Of a DNA stretch of 64,000 bases, positions 22,854 through 36,100 are shown one piece after another. Each line of letters begins with the position of its first letter. Positions within the stretch are counted from its first letter, which is position 1. Both the position numbers and the translations under genes were made by a program. The DNA comes from Aspergillus flavus (lineage: Eukaryota; Ascomycota; Eurotiomycetes; Eurotiales; Aspergillaceae): NCBI RefSeq assembly GCF_009017415.1, contig NC_092407.1, forward strand, positions 5,084,001-5,148,000. The letters are read 5' to 3'. The notes under the pieces are model-generated. The model searched no databases. It was given only the letters and a program-made list of their open reading frames with translations, and was not told the origin of the DNA.

Positions 22854-25800
22854 GTTCCCAGACCAAGGTCTAGCGGGAGAGGTTGTTCTCGTAGATTCTA
22901 ATCGGTATGATGATACATTAGCCAGACGAACACAATCTAGACGAGCTTGCCTCTTTGGAAAATCATACTTACTGGGGGAATCGCAGATGGGGAATGGACG
23001 GGACTTAGGGTTCGTTGCCCTGCCTCTGAGTGTTTTGGGGGAAAAGAAGTAGAAATGCCTTTGATCATGACATTCCCGGTGCCGCAGTCCTTTTATTTAT
23101 ATCTGCCCCCCATTAAGACTCAGGCACCCCCTTACTTGGTCTCCTGCCCATTGTCGGTGTCCAGCGAATGAAATATGTAGGCCAACCAGTCAACAAAGAA
23201 AACCAGGTGCATAACCAGATTTCATACGCCACGGGGCGGCGAACTTAACCCGATTTGCTTGGCGATCGGAAGGCAGATGAAGAATAATACACTGGAAATT
23301 AAGCATAACTACCCGAGCTAACCGGATTAGACATAGTGCGGTTACGACGGGTCAGAAGAGCAACAATGGCCATAACAGTGCACAACTGACTCTCCACGTA
23401 CATATTGTCAGCCTCTCCTTTCCCGAAGGCTCTACAAGCACAAATCCACCGCTAGACGCTCAACATATCCAACGATTATGATTACAGCATTGAGTGCAGC
23501 GGGTCTTCTGTGGCCCCGACAAAGTCTGTCGATGCGGGGCGTAAGTCTTCGCGATCCAGACACATGGAGGTAGCGCATTGGGTGGGAGTAAAGGCCATGG
23601 CCTCTCGGCCCATATCCATGGCCAGGTAGTCCATCTCGTGCCCTTGAGATGTTCCAAGATCAACTTTTCAGTCTTTATGGGGATCCGGAAGCGACGCGCT
23701 TCTTCTCCCGCATCAGTGGCGTGAGTGAAGCATGGCCGGTTGAGAAGTGTGATATCTTTCGCCTCGAATATCTCGTGATTGCTGCCACTGTTGAAACATC
23801 GTCGCTTACATTACCGTCGCGACTGAGATCGATAACACTGAGACTCTAATTAGGTGGGAGAATGAGTTCGTGTCGAGAAGCTCAGTCTGGAATGAAATAG
23901 AGGTAGCTAGCGTCTCTTACGTCCTCTATAGGACTTCCGTGTAAAGCCAGAACCCCGGTCTTCATTGTGTGGAGCAGGTTTGATGATCAGCAAAGAGTTG
24001 GGGGTGTGTTGAGTCTTTAAGATACACTGTTTGACGCAAGCATTCAGGATACATCGGATTACCCTTAGACAACAGGAGAGATGAATGAGAAGATTTAGAA
24101 GACCTACAAGATGGGGTTAAAAATGAGCCAAAGAGGGACGTCTACTGCATGTGCGAGATGACCAAACAGGAAAAACGTCAGATCCATGGCTACTTTTGAT
24201 TGTGGCTCGCATGTCTCCCCTTTTGTCCAACTTGGGGGGCATAAGAAGCTTGCTGTCAAGGTTCTCTCGAGCACTACCGTTCTATATTGGATCCACGATT
24301 TACTGGAGGCCTGAATCTACGCGAAATGAGCCAATTTGCTGGAGAGATTCCTGCTACAATACTAACAGTCTGGATGCGAACTATGTCTCAGTAAGAAAGG
24401 CCACGAAAACAGTTTCGCTGACTGGTATACTGTGGGTAGCCCGTAACAACCTCGGTAAAGGCATACTTCAAAATAACTGAGCAGACATGTACTGCATTCT
24501 GGTCGGCATATACCGCGTCACCCTCCATCCGCTCGCAAGGTATCCTGGGCCAAAACTGGCAGCAGTAACGCGTCTGTGACACTCGTACCATCTATGCACC
24601 GGAAACGGTATCTCAGCCATTTCGAGGGCACACAAGACATACGGACTAATATTGCGGATCGCTCGAGACGAGGTACTATTCACCTCTAGTCGTGCATAGG
24701 ATGACATTTACGGTGCACCGCCGGGGAGCTGGCATTCGGCGAGACTTGCGGCTGCATCGAGAACTCGCACAACCACCCCTGGGTGGAAATGATCCTTAAG
24801 GTGATGCAACTCCGCTCCATGACGTGTGCTGCCGGGTACTATCCATGGATATTTCATATATCCGAAAGAGAACGAACATGCCAAGCGCAAAGTCATCGGC
24901 GAAATCCGAAACACCTTCAGCAGTGCTGAACGCGTGCATGAACGAGGCGGATCTTCCCTGTGGATCCTCGTATCCATCTAGTGCTTGGTTTTGCTTGGTT
25001 ACAACCCGACAACTCTGCATATGATATCCCCCGTGAGCGAAGGAACAAAGGGACGGATGTCTTATTCCTGCAAGGCTAGTGGACTACTAAATCACTGTGT
25101 GCTGACGTAGCCTGGACTAAGGGAACTAAGCAGGTGTTAGAGGTCTAGTCTCTCACGAACCCCACAACTCGTGGTCACTCAAATGCAACGGAACCAGCTG
25201 GGGTGCAGTATATGACAGGGGCGAGAATTGCACATTCCAAGTCAGAATCCATGTGTGCAGATGCAAGGTGTTATCCGTGGCTGGCTGAGTTGGACCTCAC
25301 CAAGTAACGATGAATAATTATCCTCGTATTTCACAAGATGCAATGCTACCTTGCTATGCATCAACTAATATAGACAATATGCAGGGTCAGCAACAGTGTC
25401 AAATGGTCCTTCCAGACTAGTGAATGTGGCGTTAAATTGACCAAGACCAACAGAGATCGCAGAAATGGATGTACTGTAGATTCATTCCCCTATGGGAATT
25501 AACCTTTCAGAATGCGTTCCAGAGCCCAATCGACACGCACCTGTCGGATTCGGCCACGGACGCCTGCATAAGACGCTACTACACTAGCCTGTATGCATGT
25601 CTGATGTAACAGCACGGGTATTGGAGGTCTTTGCAGATCTAGACCGTGTTTAACCAGTTTCTGATATGCGCCGAGCTTGTCAGCTTGAACTACTCACTAC
25701 TTTTCAATATGGCTGACCGGTGAAATGCTATGAACTGTGGCGTGAAGTCTAATGCCCTGGATTCCCAAGATGCCAAGGTGGAATGGATCAGGGATCGACA

Positions 25801-25962
25801 ATTAGGCTAGTCCAAGGCCGAAGAAGAGCAAGTGTGCGAATCAAATCCATAGGTAACAGGGTGTGCCAACATCGTGCGACCATCTGTTACGTTTAAATCG
25901 GTGGGATTTGCTCATTGGACTGTATTCGATCATCTTTTACTTTCTTTTCTGACACTCCGAAA
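22854..25962. other. Long divergent spacer between cpaT and cpaO
   Basis: This 3.1 kb region separates the start of cpaT (minus) from cpaO (plus). It must include both promoters but is far longer than the other promoters here. Coding-like fragments occur, such as an ATG-started 50-codon frame at 23,634-23,482 on the minus strand and overlapping frames at 24,708-25,020 on the minus strand, but none shows a complete domain. I see no transposon ends. Confidence 0.55.
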
Positions 25963-27330
25963 ATGGCTACCAGGATTGCGAGTTTCATTGGTATTTCCAC
26001 CGTCGCCAGTCTTGCTCTGGCAAATGGGATCAACGTCCCCGACACCATTTCTCGCGATGTAATCATCCTGGGTGCTGGCAGTTCGGGAACATATGCCGCG
26101 ATTCGTCTCAAGGATGAAGGCAAGACCGTCGCTGTCGTTGAACGCAACGACTATCTCGGCGGCCACGGCGAAACCTACTACACCGAAGATAATACACCTC
26201 TAAACTTCGGTGTGGAGGGATTCTTCAACACGTCGGTGACTCGGAACTATCTCGAGCGGCTTCAGGTGCCCTATGGGCGCCGCAACCCTGCTCCCGCGCA
26301 CGAGGACTACGTCAACCTCAACACAGGGCAACGAACAGAATACCCCCCAGGCCAGCTTCAGGACCGGGAAGCATTCGCCAAATGGGTCGATGCCATCTCT
26401 CAGTTTGGGTTCTTAGATGACGGCGTCTACCGAATTACAGAACCGGTGCCAGAGGACCTCATCATTCCTTTCGCGGACTTCGTAAAGAAGTACCATCTCG
26501 AGGATGCCGTGTACGCTCTCTTCTCTCACACATCTGGCGATGTCCTCGAAATGATCACTCTCTATGTCATCCAATACATCGGGATCCCCCATGCCGCCGC
26601 CTTGAATGAGGGCTACGTGCGTCCCATCGAGGGAATTGCCGCTCTGTACAAGAGCGCTGGCAAAGAGCTTGGTAGCGACGTCCTCTTGAAGACGACCCCT
26701 GAGTCTGTTCAGCGCTCTAAGGATGGCGTTGAAGTCACTGTGCGCAGTGCTGATGGCACCAAGACTCTCCTTAAGGGCAAGCAATTGCTTGTCACCATTC
26801 CGCCATTGCTGGAAAATCTCCACGGCTTTCCACTCAGCGACCAAGAATCCCGTATTTTCTCGAAGTGGCAGTATCACCAGTACTGGGCTGCGCTTGTCAA
26901 TGACACCGGTCTGCCGGACGATGTGAACATCGTAAACGTTGACACAGAACGATTATATGGTGTTCCCGAGGAGCCATTCATCTGGCGCCTGGACAACCAT
27001 TGGGCCCCCGGCTACCACAACATCAAACTAGTTGGTGGATCCGACTTCGGAGAGGACGAGGCGAAGGCGTATATGTATGAGAAGCTCGATCTTCTCCATG
27101 AGGAGGGAACATACTCTACGCACAAGCCTGAGATTGTCAAGTTCGCGAGCCACACGCCTGTTACCATGTTCGTTTCAGCGGAGGAAATTCGTGGAGGGTT
27201 CTATCGCCAGCTGTATGAGCTCCAGGGGCTGAACAGCACATTCTGGACGGGCGCCACTTGGGCGTCAGATTACTCGACCTTGCTATGGGGGTATACGGAT
27301 GAGGTTCTCGACCAGATGGCTTCTTCCTGA
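25963..27330 (+). CDS. cpaO: CpaO, FAD-dependent oxidocyclase (beta-CPA to alpha-CPA)
   Basis: An intronless frame from the ATG at 25,963 encodes 455 residues. Residues 1-20 (MATRIASFIGISTVASLALA) form a signal-peptide-like hydrophobic N-terminus. The FAD-binding GAGSSG motif is at residues 37-42, the ribose-binding acidic end VAVVE follows, and GGHGET at 66-71 is typical of the flavin amine-oxidase-like family. The enzyme dehydrogenates beta-CPA and closes the last rings to give alpha-CPA. A longer in-frame start at 25,915 would be TTG and is rejected. It lies upstream of and convergent with cpaD. The gene appears intact. Confidence 0.92.
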   Translation: MATRIASFIGISTVASLALANGINVPDTISRDVIILGAGSSGTYAAIRLKDEGKTVAVVERNDYLGGHGETYYTEDNTPLNFGVEGFFNTSVTRNYLERLQVPYGRRNPAPAHEDYVNLNTGQRTEYPPGQLQDREAFAKWVDAISQFGFLDDGVYRITEPVPEDLIIPFADFVKKYHLEDAVYALFSHTSGDVLEMITLYVIQYIGIPHAAALNEGYVRPIEGIAALYKSAGKELGSDVLLKTTPESVQRSKDGVEVTVRSADGTKTLLKGKQLLVTIPPLLENLHGFPLSDQESRIFSKWQYHQYWAALVNDTGLPDDVNIVNVDTERLYGVPEEPFIWRLDNHWAPGYHNIKLVGGSDFGEDEAKAYMYEKLDLLHEEGTYSTHKPEIVKFASHTPVTMFVSAEEIRGGFYRQLYELQGLNSTFWTGATWASDYSTLLWGYTDEVLDQMASS

Positions 27331-27828
27331 TCGCCAGTATGAGAGTCTGTGTAATTTCGATCTGTGCAGTTCTACAGTGGCGCTCGCACTTAAGGGCTCG
27401 CACAAATGCAATAAACTAGAGTTTGAGAATTCAATGTGATCGGATCCACCGATCCAATTGGTGAAGTGTGTGAGTTTTAACTGCAACGGTTAACCTTTCT
27501 CAAATATGGTGTGTAGATCCCTTGCCGATACGAACTACTGGAACGTGGCCCTTCTCGCTTAGAGGAAGAGCGTGGCAACAAGGACTAAGGGATCGAAGGG
27601 ATCACTGCTACGAGGGAGAGAAAGTAGAAAGTAGAGCCAGTGAGAAAATCAAGGTTTCAATATAATTTTTGAAAGTTTGTCTTGTCTTTCTTGTAAGGAA
27701 CGTAGACATCTCCCTGGATCTACAACACCCACGTCTAGATAAAGTAATAATTTGCGGATACGAGCTACGTGGAATGAAATCGAACAGAATATTGAATAGG
27801 TACTTAGAAATAAAGAGGTAAACTACTC
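27331..27828. other. Spacer between convergent cpaO and cpaD
   Basis: About 500 bases between two 3' ends; AT-rich, with no gene seen. Confidence 0.7.
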
Positions 27829-29198
27829 TTAATGATTGTGGCCATCACGACACATAGACACCTCCTGGGCAGCGCCACTGAAAGCTTCGAAGGTATGGAG
27901 GTAGACACTCATATACGGTTTTTTACCCTTGTAGGAGAAGGAAATCCACGCCTGCAGGTGATTTGCAGTATTTAAGTCCACATCCGGACTGCGGGTGCAG
28001 ATCAGTCTCAAGCATTCATTTCATTTGGGAAATGCCAAACTTACTAGTACGATGCCAAATCAGAGGGATAGGTCTTAGCCAAGCCACCCCAGCCTCTGCG
28101 CTCAAAGAAGGTGGCCAGTCCTTCCGCGATGGCTCTGTCGTTCTGCCCAAAAGCAGGGAAATAGATCTGTGGCTCGGGAAGTGGGCTTTTGGGGGATAAG
28201 GTAAAATTGATAATGAAGGGGAGCTGCTCCTGCGGTGAGGTACCTGGCTCGTAAAAGCAGTTCGGCAGTGGACACAGACCCTCCGTGATGGGCAATAGCT
28301 GCCATAGCTCCCTCAGCGCATCCAGGCCTTCCAGTGTCTCTGGATCGTTCCGTCGCCCGTTCAGAGTCCAAATACCTTCGATGGAGGCCAGGTCGAGCTG
28401 GCGTTCCATACAGTAGACTTTGATGCGGGACTCGGATGGCTTGACCAAATCGCATGAGAGAAAGTGGCCGAGGAGGGTGGGTGCTCGCTCAGCTATAAAC
28501 TCCTTGAGGATTGCCAGTGGAGCGGTAATTTTGCCACACTTGTCGGCAGCTTTGATTGCGTCAAACATGAGCCTCTCTTTTGGCGTCCCGGTCGCGATCG
28601 ACTTGATCCGTGGGTAGATGTAGGTCTTCAAGACAATATCGCCCGACGGCTCCAGATCAGCTGCCAGCTTGTTCTGTGTCTTGAAGACGGGGATCTCAAT
28701 ATCTCCATCCCGCAGAGCTTGAGCCTCTTCATCTGAAACGACCAATGCTTTGGTAAAATGATCAAACCACTCCAGGTTAAGCCCTGGGACAATGCCCTTG
28801 AGGTCCTGGAGAACAGGCCGGATGGCTTGGGTGTTGAACGGATCATGCTCAGTTCCCGTCAGAGAACCCAGGGGCTCGAAGGCGAACCGGAGTAGTGATT
28901 TAGAGTAATTGAAGCTCAGCTCGAAAGGAAGTCCAAAGCGTGTCAGATGGCTCTTCCAGTGCATGGGCTGACCCTTTTCAGGGTATGGACCCAATGCCGG
29001 GATGATGACCTCGCGGTGGATACAGAGAAACTTGTATTGTGCGTGAACATCATAGCCGGCACTCGCCATCATGGTGGCAAACATCGGAGCTGTGCTATAC
29101 CACCATTTTGCGTGGTCCTTGTTGGAGAGATTCAGGGCTTGGCTCAGCACGTGGAAGGGCTTTGGCAGCTCTGTTGCTGCTTTCCTGGAGATCTCCAT
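27829..29198 (-). CDS. cpaD: CpaD, cyclo-acetoacetyl-L-tryptophan dimethylallyltransferase
   Basis: Two exons, 29198-28045 and 27988-27829, joined over a 56-nt intron give 437 residues, the known length of CpaD/DmaT. It is a fungal indole prenyltransferase of the DMATS superfamily (ABBA fold): an N-terminal [13 protein letters not shown] segment, then the [12 protein letters not shown] segment, [11 protein letters not shown] and the C-terminal [19 protein letters not shown] end, which is only complete after splicing. It transfers a dimethylallyl group to C4 of the indole of cyclo-acetoacetyl-L-Trp, giving beta-CPA. It is divergent from cpaA, sharing the region 29,199-30,176. No lesions are visible. 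Confidence 0.95.
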
Positions 29199-30176
29199 CG
29201 GAGAACAATGCAGTCACTGATTTGTAGTTTGAGCTCAGAGTCAAGGGACGAGGAAAACCCAAGGAATATTGTCTACCTTTTCTGTTCAGCTCATCGCATG
29301 ATATCCATCATCTGCTTGGTGGGGTCATTGCCCCTCTGTACGTTTGTGACAGTGACTGCATGACGCAGGCTATACGAGTCCAGGTGCAGAGAATGCCAAG
29401 GTTAGTGACCCTAACTGCTGTAACCGTGTTTCTCGTAGGCCCACTAAGACAGGCATTGAATCCCGCTGGCTTGCTGAGGCCCACATTCTTTCCCCGATAG
29501 TGTTCAACAATGCGAGCCATTTCCCGGAAGTGCGTGCGCCCTAGTTTGGTTCTTGTGGGGCAGTACTTTTGGCCCCTTGAGACAATTAAGTAGACGTACT
29601 AATCATATGGTGACAGTGTAGAGCTTACTATCTATTGCGCTACTGCTGTCCAGGTGCATGTAATAATCGTAGTCAAGTTTTCTCGCATTGCCAAGCAGTA
29701 AGATGGCGATCGCGAAGATCTAGAATCATATCGAGCAGGACGCTATGTGTAAGATTCAGCATTCTGGAATGACGAATGCCCAATCGAATGAGAACAACCG
29801 TGGATTCACGCAAATACGGCGATCAACCGAACTGAATAGAACAGAACCTTCCTTGACTAAACAGGAAATTGCTTCAGCTGAAACGTCGGCACGATACGAG
29901 CTTTAGTGCAAGGGATACTAATCGCCACGCACTCAATACAGTTACGGTTAGTAGATTCAGAGTATGCAATGGCTCAGCTCGTCAAGCGCACTGTAGTAAC
30001 AGTTGGTGGTGAACAGGGCTGAATGGTGTGATGATAGGATAAAAATTGAAGGTTCCATAGATGTACATTACTTCTTGCTGTAGTCGTCCACGAATTTCCG
30101 TTGCTTCACCGGCTGCTCCTGCTCCATATCTTTGCTGGAAGGTTTCTCTTGTGAATGTCAAAATTACCCCACGGCC
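29199..30176. promoter_or_regulatory. Bidirectional promoter region of cpaD and cpaA
   Basis: These 978 bases separate the ATG codons of the divergent genes cpaD and cpaA, whose products act in consecutive steps, so shared control is likely. I could not identify a specific regulator site; CpaR would be the obvious candidate. Confidence 0.65.
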
Positions 30177-33100
30177 ATGAGGATGCCAATTGCTGTTATT
30201 GGGACCGCCTGCCGGTTCCCAGGCGATGTAGCCTCGCCTTCGCAACTTTGGGATCTATTGTCCAACCCAAAGGATGTCCTTAGCGATCTCGATCACAAAC
30301 GATTAAACTTGTCCAGCTTCCACCATCACAGCGGCGAGCATCATGGCGCCACAGACGTCCCGAATAAGTCCTATATCCTGGAGGAAGACGTCCATCACTT
30401 CGATGCTGCTTTCTTCAACATCAGTGCGGCAGAGGCGGAGGCAATGGATCCACAGCAACGGCTCTTACTCGAGACGACATATGAGGCACTCGAGGCTGCG
30501 GGATATACATTGAAACAGATGCGCGGCTCGTCCACATCGGTCTTTATTGGCGCGATGACCTCGGACTATCATGACATTCAAACACGGGATTTGGACACAA
30601 TCAGCCGATGGCATGCAACAGGGACGTCGCCAAGTATTCTCTCAAATCGCATCTCCTACTTCTTTGACCTGAAAGGGCCGTCCATGACCGTCAATACTGC
30701 ATGTTCCAGCTCACTGGTGGCATTACACCAAGCCGTCCAGAGTCTGCGCAACGGCGATTGCACTGCGGCTATTGTAGGTGGCGTCAATCTGCTGCTCGAC
30801 CCTGAGGTCTATATCAGTCATTCCAACCTACATATGTTGTCTCCAACCTCAAGATGTCGCATGTGGGATAGAGATGCTGATGGCTACGCCCGAGGCGAAG
30901 GGTGCGCTTCCATCGTGATAAAGACCTTGGACCAGGCACTGAAAGATGGCGACGATGTAGAGTGCATCATTCGGGAGACTGCGGTCAACTCGGACGGGAG
31001 ATCTGCGGGCATCACAATGCCTAGTCCGGAGGCACAGGCGACGTTAATTCGCGAAGCCTATGAACGCAGTGGCCTGGATCCTGTCCGAGACAGATGTCAG
31101 TATTTCGAATGCCATGGCACTGGAACACAGGCTGGAGATCCCGTCGAGGCGCAGGCAATCCAGCAGACCTTCTACCCGAAGAACGCCGCCTTCAGTCCGG
31201 ACGACAAACTCTATGTGGGGAGTATCAAGACACTAATCGGCCACCTGGAAGGCTGTGCAGGTCTCGCCGGCCTGATGAAGGCTATTATGTGCCTCAAAAA
31301 CCGGACCATTACGCCAAACATGTTTTTCGACAAGCTCAACCCCAAGATCACTCCATTCTACGACCATCTCCGAATTCCAACCAACACCATGCCGTGGCCA
31401 CCCGTCGCCCATGGCTGCCCCCTGCGGGCAAGTGTAAATTCCTTCGGGTTTGGAGGCACCAACGCCCATGCCATCGTTGAGAGCTACGTGCCCTCCCAGC
31501 CGGAAAGCCAGGCCAGTTATTGTAAAGAGTCGAACCGCCAGAAATATACGAATAGTGGCCCATTCGTGTTCTCCGCACACACCCAAGAGTCCCTTTATTC
31601 CAACATTGAGCGAACAGCCCGATATGTGAGGAGCAACGAAGCATTAGATCTGGGGCATTTGGCCTGGACCTTAGCTAAAAGGACGGTCTTACCATTCAAG
31701 ATCGCGATCACTGCCTTGAGTAGAGAAGAGCTGCTCGGAAACATAGACAAGGCCATTGTGGAGTACAAAGCTAGCAAAGCGAGCGAACAAGGCCCATCCC
31801 CATGGAAGCATCCACCCGAGCCACATAGGATTATGGGTATTTTCACAGGACAAGGCGCACAATGGGCTGGAATGGGGCGTGAGCTTCTACTTGCGTCCCC
31901 TGTATTTCGCAAATCTATCGAGCGATGTGAGCGTGCTCTGGCAAATCTGCACGACGGCCCCTCGTGGTCCCTTCAGGAAGAGCTTTTGGCAGACAAACCC
32001 TCATCACGTCTCTCAAATCCTGCGATAAGTCAGCCAGTAACAACCGCAATTGAAATAGCAGCATACGACCTGCTGTGTACGTCTGGGGTCAGCGTTGAGG
32101 CGGTCGTGGGCCACTCATCCGGCGAGATAGTAGCCGCCTATGCTCTCAGTATCATTTCAGCAGAGGATGCCATGAAGATAGCCTATTACCGTGGACTGCA
32201 CGCCAAGCCGGCTAGATCAGGTGGGATGCTCGCTGTTAGCCTTTCGTTTCACGACGCCCGTGAATTGTGCTCTCGGCCGTCCTTTTCAGGAAGAATCGTG
32301 GTGGCAGCGAGCAATGGACCTGCGAGCACTACTTTATCGGGCGATTACGATGCGATCCTCGAGGTCAAGGCACTCCTCGACCGTAAGAAGACATTTGCAA
32401 GAACCTTGCAGGTTGATGTTGCGTACCACTCACATCATATGATTCCCTGTTCCACTGCATATCTAGAATCCTTGAGGGCATGCAACATCCAGGTGAAATC
32501 ACCTAGGAGTGGCTGTACATGGATTTCAAGTGTGACGGGAAGAAATGCAATACTAGACGAGGATGTCCAAAGGTTCTCCGCAACATATTGGGTCGATAAT
32601 ATGGTCAAACCTGTCCTCTTTTCCCAGGCATTGGAGAGCTCGCTTTGTGGCACTCAAGACCTTGGTGCGTGTATTGAGTTCGGGCCTCATCCAGCACTTC
32701 GTGGTCCAGTGTTGGATACGTTGAAATCAAAAGGGGCATCAAGTGTTCTTTATACATCGTTACTTCATCGAGGGCACAATGACCTGAAGGCTGCATCGTC
32801 CGCCGTCGGTTACCTCTGGGAGCGTATGGCTGACCGTGTTGACCTTGCGAGCTTTCTTCAAGGCTTTAGAAGTCAACCCTTACAACTGATAAAAGGTTTA
32901 CCAACCTACTCCTGGGACCATGGGAGGGGATTCTGGAGAGAGTCTCGCGTATCGCGAAGATACCGTCTCGAGGGCACACAATTGCATCCCCTACTGGGTC
33001 GACGATCTGCCGATGAATTCCCGAACGAGCTTCGTTGGAAGAATATCCTACATCTAAAGGAGATGCCTTGGGCTGAAGGATACAAGGAAGACGGCAGAGT

Positions 33101-36100
33101 AGTACTTTCAGCGGCCTTTTACCTCTCTTCTCTATTATCTGCCGCCAGCTCTGCGCCTGTATGCCAACACGTGGTATTACTTGAGCTTAACAATTTCGTT
33201 GTCATGGAACCCATAACTTTGGAGGAGTATGGCAATGGAGTAGAATATATCACGACGATACAATTCCATAACGAAGATTTCAGAACGACCCTGAACACCA
33301 GACTCGATGCTGAAGCTTCCTGTCATGCGTGTAACAGCGGCGAAAGCGTGTTAACCAAGCTCTGCACTGCACGTTTAACGCTCCATCTCAGCGACGCTAG
33401 TTGTTCTGATTGTGATCGGCTACCCCCAAGGGACCAACGGAACGACCTTCTCGCACCGGTACATGTCTCTGATCTTTATGACTCCTTCGAACAGGTTGGC
33501 ATGAGCTATTCCGGGCCGTTTCGGAGCATAACCTCTATCCAGCGGTCTCTAGGCGAAGCCACCGCTTCTGCAACTTGGGCAGCAGACACCATCCCGGAAT
33601 CCGTACTTCATCCGGCTATGGTTGAGGTATCGTTCCAGGCGATGATGTGTGCCTTTGCCTCACCCTTGACTGAAGAGCTGCGCACTCCATTTTATGCAAA
33701 GGAGGTTCGTCGAGTCGTCGTTACACCTCGCCTTGCTCCTGAGGGTGCTTCATGCGGCATTGACGCCTTTGTGACCGGAGTCCACCGTGATGTAGTAGAA
33801 GGCGATGTGTCATTGTACAAGCCAGACGGGAACGCCATAATACAAATCGAGGGCTTGGTTATGAAGAATATCCCTCAACCCGAGAGTTCCAGCGACCGTA
33901 ACCTGTTCTCGCACGTAGTTTGGGAGAGTGACCCGTTTGGATACTCGCTAATATCAGATCCTACGCCGAAGGAGAACATGGAGTGGAAACGCGCAGCAGA
34001 TATAGTCGCCTTGTATCATTTCCGAAGAGCAGTGGAGGAGATCGATCCACTGGAATCTGCAGGGTTTACGCCTCACCACCAACTCTTGTACTGTGAGATC
34101 AGCCGCATTGCTGCTGATGGAAAGGGCTGCGAGTACTACATTACTGACCCAGATCGTGTCCAAATGTCGGAAGAGAGCATCCTCGCAATGATCGAAAAAT
34201 ATGCGGACATTGTGGATCTTCAGTCAATTCATTCGCTCGGCAAGGCCTTGCCAGCTATCCTGCGAGGCGAAGTGGACCTTGTTAACACGCCGAATAAACT
34301 TGATACTATCGAAGACTTCACTCAGACTGCGGGGATGTTCTCTCAGATGAACAAAGACATTTGCAGTATCATCAGGCGTATTGTACACAAGCATCCACAC
34401 ATGAACGTTCTGGAGCTTGATGCTGGCACTAGTGTGGTCACTCATCAGATATTGGAAGTTGTTCATGACAAATATACTTCCTATTGCCTGGGCAGCGCTG
34501 ACCCAGTATTACTCAACAAGACGTTGGCCACGCTCTCAGCTCAGCACCGCAACCTATATTCCAAGGTCATCGATCTTACTACGGTCAACGCTGGTGAACA
34601 TGGAAACGACAAGTATGACATGATAATTGCTGCCAACCCTCTGCATGCAACTGATACATCCGACAATCTGTTCGAAGTCTGCCGTGCAATGCTAAAGCCA
34701 GGTGGCTACCTTGTATTCGTTAGACTCAGCGGGCGAATGTCAGTATCGTTGTTGTGTGCCTGTGGCTGGCTTCCGCAATGGTGGCAAGGGTATGATCAAG
34801 ATGCCCAAACTTGGTCAAACATGTCAACTGTTAGATACGACTCACAACTCCGATCCAAAGGATTTTCAGGCATTGATCATATCATTCATGACTCGATGAA
34901 TTCCAACGGGGATGGTCTTTCAGTAATGGTCACCCAGGCAGTGAATGACACGGTCATGATGCTTCGAGAGCCAATGAATTCGACTGGGCTGGCACCGCTG
35001 ACAGAGACTGTGGTCTTCGTTGGCGGGAAGACACTGTCAGTAGCACGCCTTCTCCAGAGTATTCAAAGGATTGTCGCCGCATCAGGTACTGCGACTACAG
35101 TAGTGGAAGACATTGACAGGCTGGAGCTGAATGGTCTCACAAAGCAACATTCAATCATTTCCCTGGTGGAGCTTGACGAGCCGTTCTTCTCCAGAGGCGC
35201 CTTCCACGAGAGGCTCCTTGTATTCAAAGAGCTAGTCACAAGGTCCAAGCACGTCCTTTGGTTGACAACTAGAAATATGACAAGCATAAGTGTCGCTATT
35301 GGCAGAGCAATGAGATCAGAAAGGGGAGCCGATATCAGCCTACAATTCCTAGGCTTGTCCACGGTGGCAAACATTTCGCCTTCCGCTGTGGTTGAGGTCT
35401 TCTTGCGCCTCACATGGTCTTTCGTGCCCGTGTTGACAGATGGAGAGGTGCTCTGGACGAACGAACCTGAATTACAGTGGGATGGAAGCACGCTACGTAT
35501 ACCGCGACTGGTGTGGGACCACAAACGAAACAAGAGATACAATTATAGGCACCGACAAGGTCGTCCAGAGGCCGGGCTCCCACAAACAGCGGTGCCTCTC
35601 TCACCCAGAGTGTCGACCAACTCGGTAGCTGTTCAGATCAAATACTCCTGCCTTGTTTGCACGGATGTCTATCTCTGGGTTGGTGCACGCATCGATAGAC
35701 AGGGGAATGTCGTCGGTATTTCTGACCATGTCTCATTTGTCATACATGCAAGGCTTGACCATGTTCATAATCTCTCCGACGAGCATGACTTAAGCCCAGA
35801 TGCATTGCGGGCTACTGCGAGCTTCACGTTAGCATATTTGCTTATTAAGTCACTATCTGGACCCATTCTTCTTTATGAGCCCGATGAGTTACTTGCTGCT
35901 GCTGTCGAGCAAGCTCGCGAGCCTGAGCAAACTGTTTATTTTGTCACTTCGAAGTACAACGATTGTAGAAGAGGGTGGATAGCTGTCCACCCGCATGCGT
36001 CGCGGCGTATGGTTGAACGAATGCTGCCGCGCAAAGTGTCCGCTTTTGTGGATTTTTCATCTGGCGATGATTATATAGTGACTACACTCCGCGATATATA

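Noticed and set aside
24708..25020. Possible relic of a dehydrogenase on the minus strand
   Set aside because: Segments such as FADDFALGMFVL and VVVRVLDAAASL recall hydroxyacid dehydrogenases, but no cofactor motif or consistent frame supports it.
25915..25962. N-terminal extension of CpaO by 16 codons
   Set aside because: It begins with TTG, and the ATG at 25,963 directly starts a signal-peptide-like segment.
30132..30176. N-terminal extension of CpaA by 15 codons
   Set aside because: The extension starts with TTG; the first ATG at 30,177 gives 3,906 residues and begins just before the KS domain.
29982..30245. Minus-strand frame overlapping the cpaA start
   Set aside because: It is the reverse shadow of the cpaA N-terminus and promoter.
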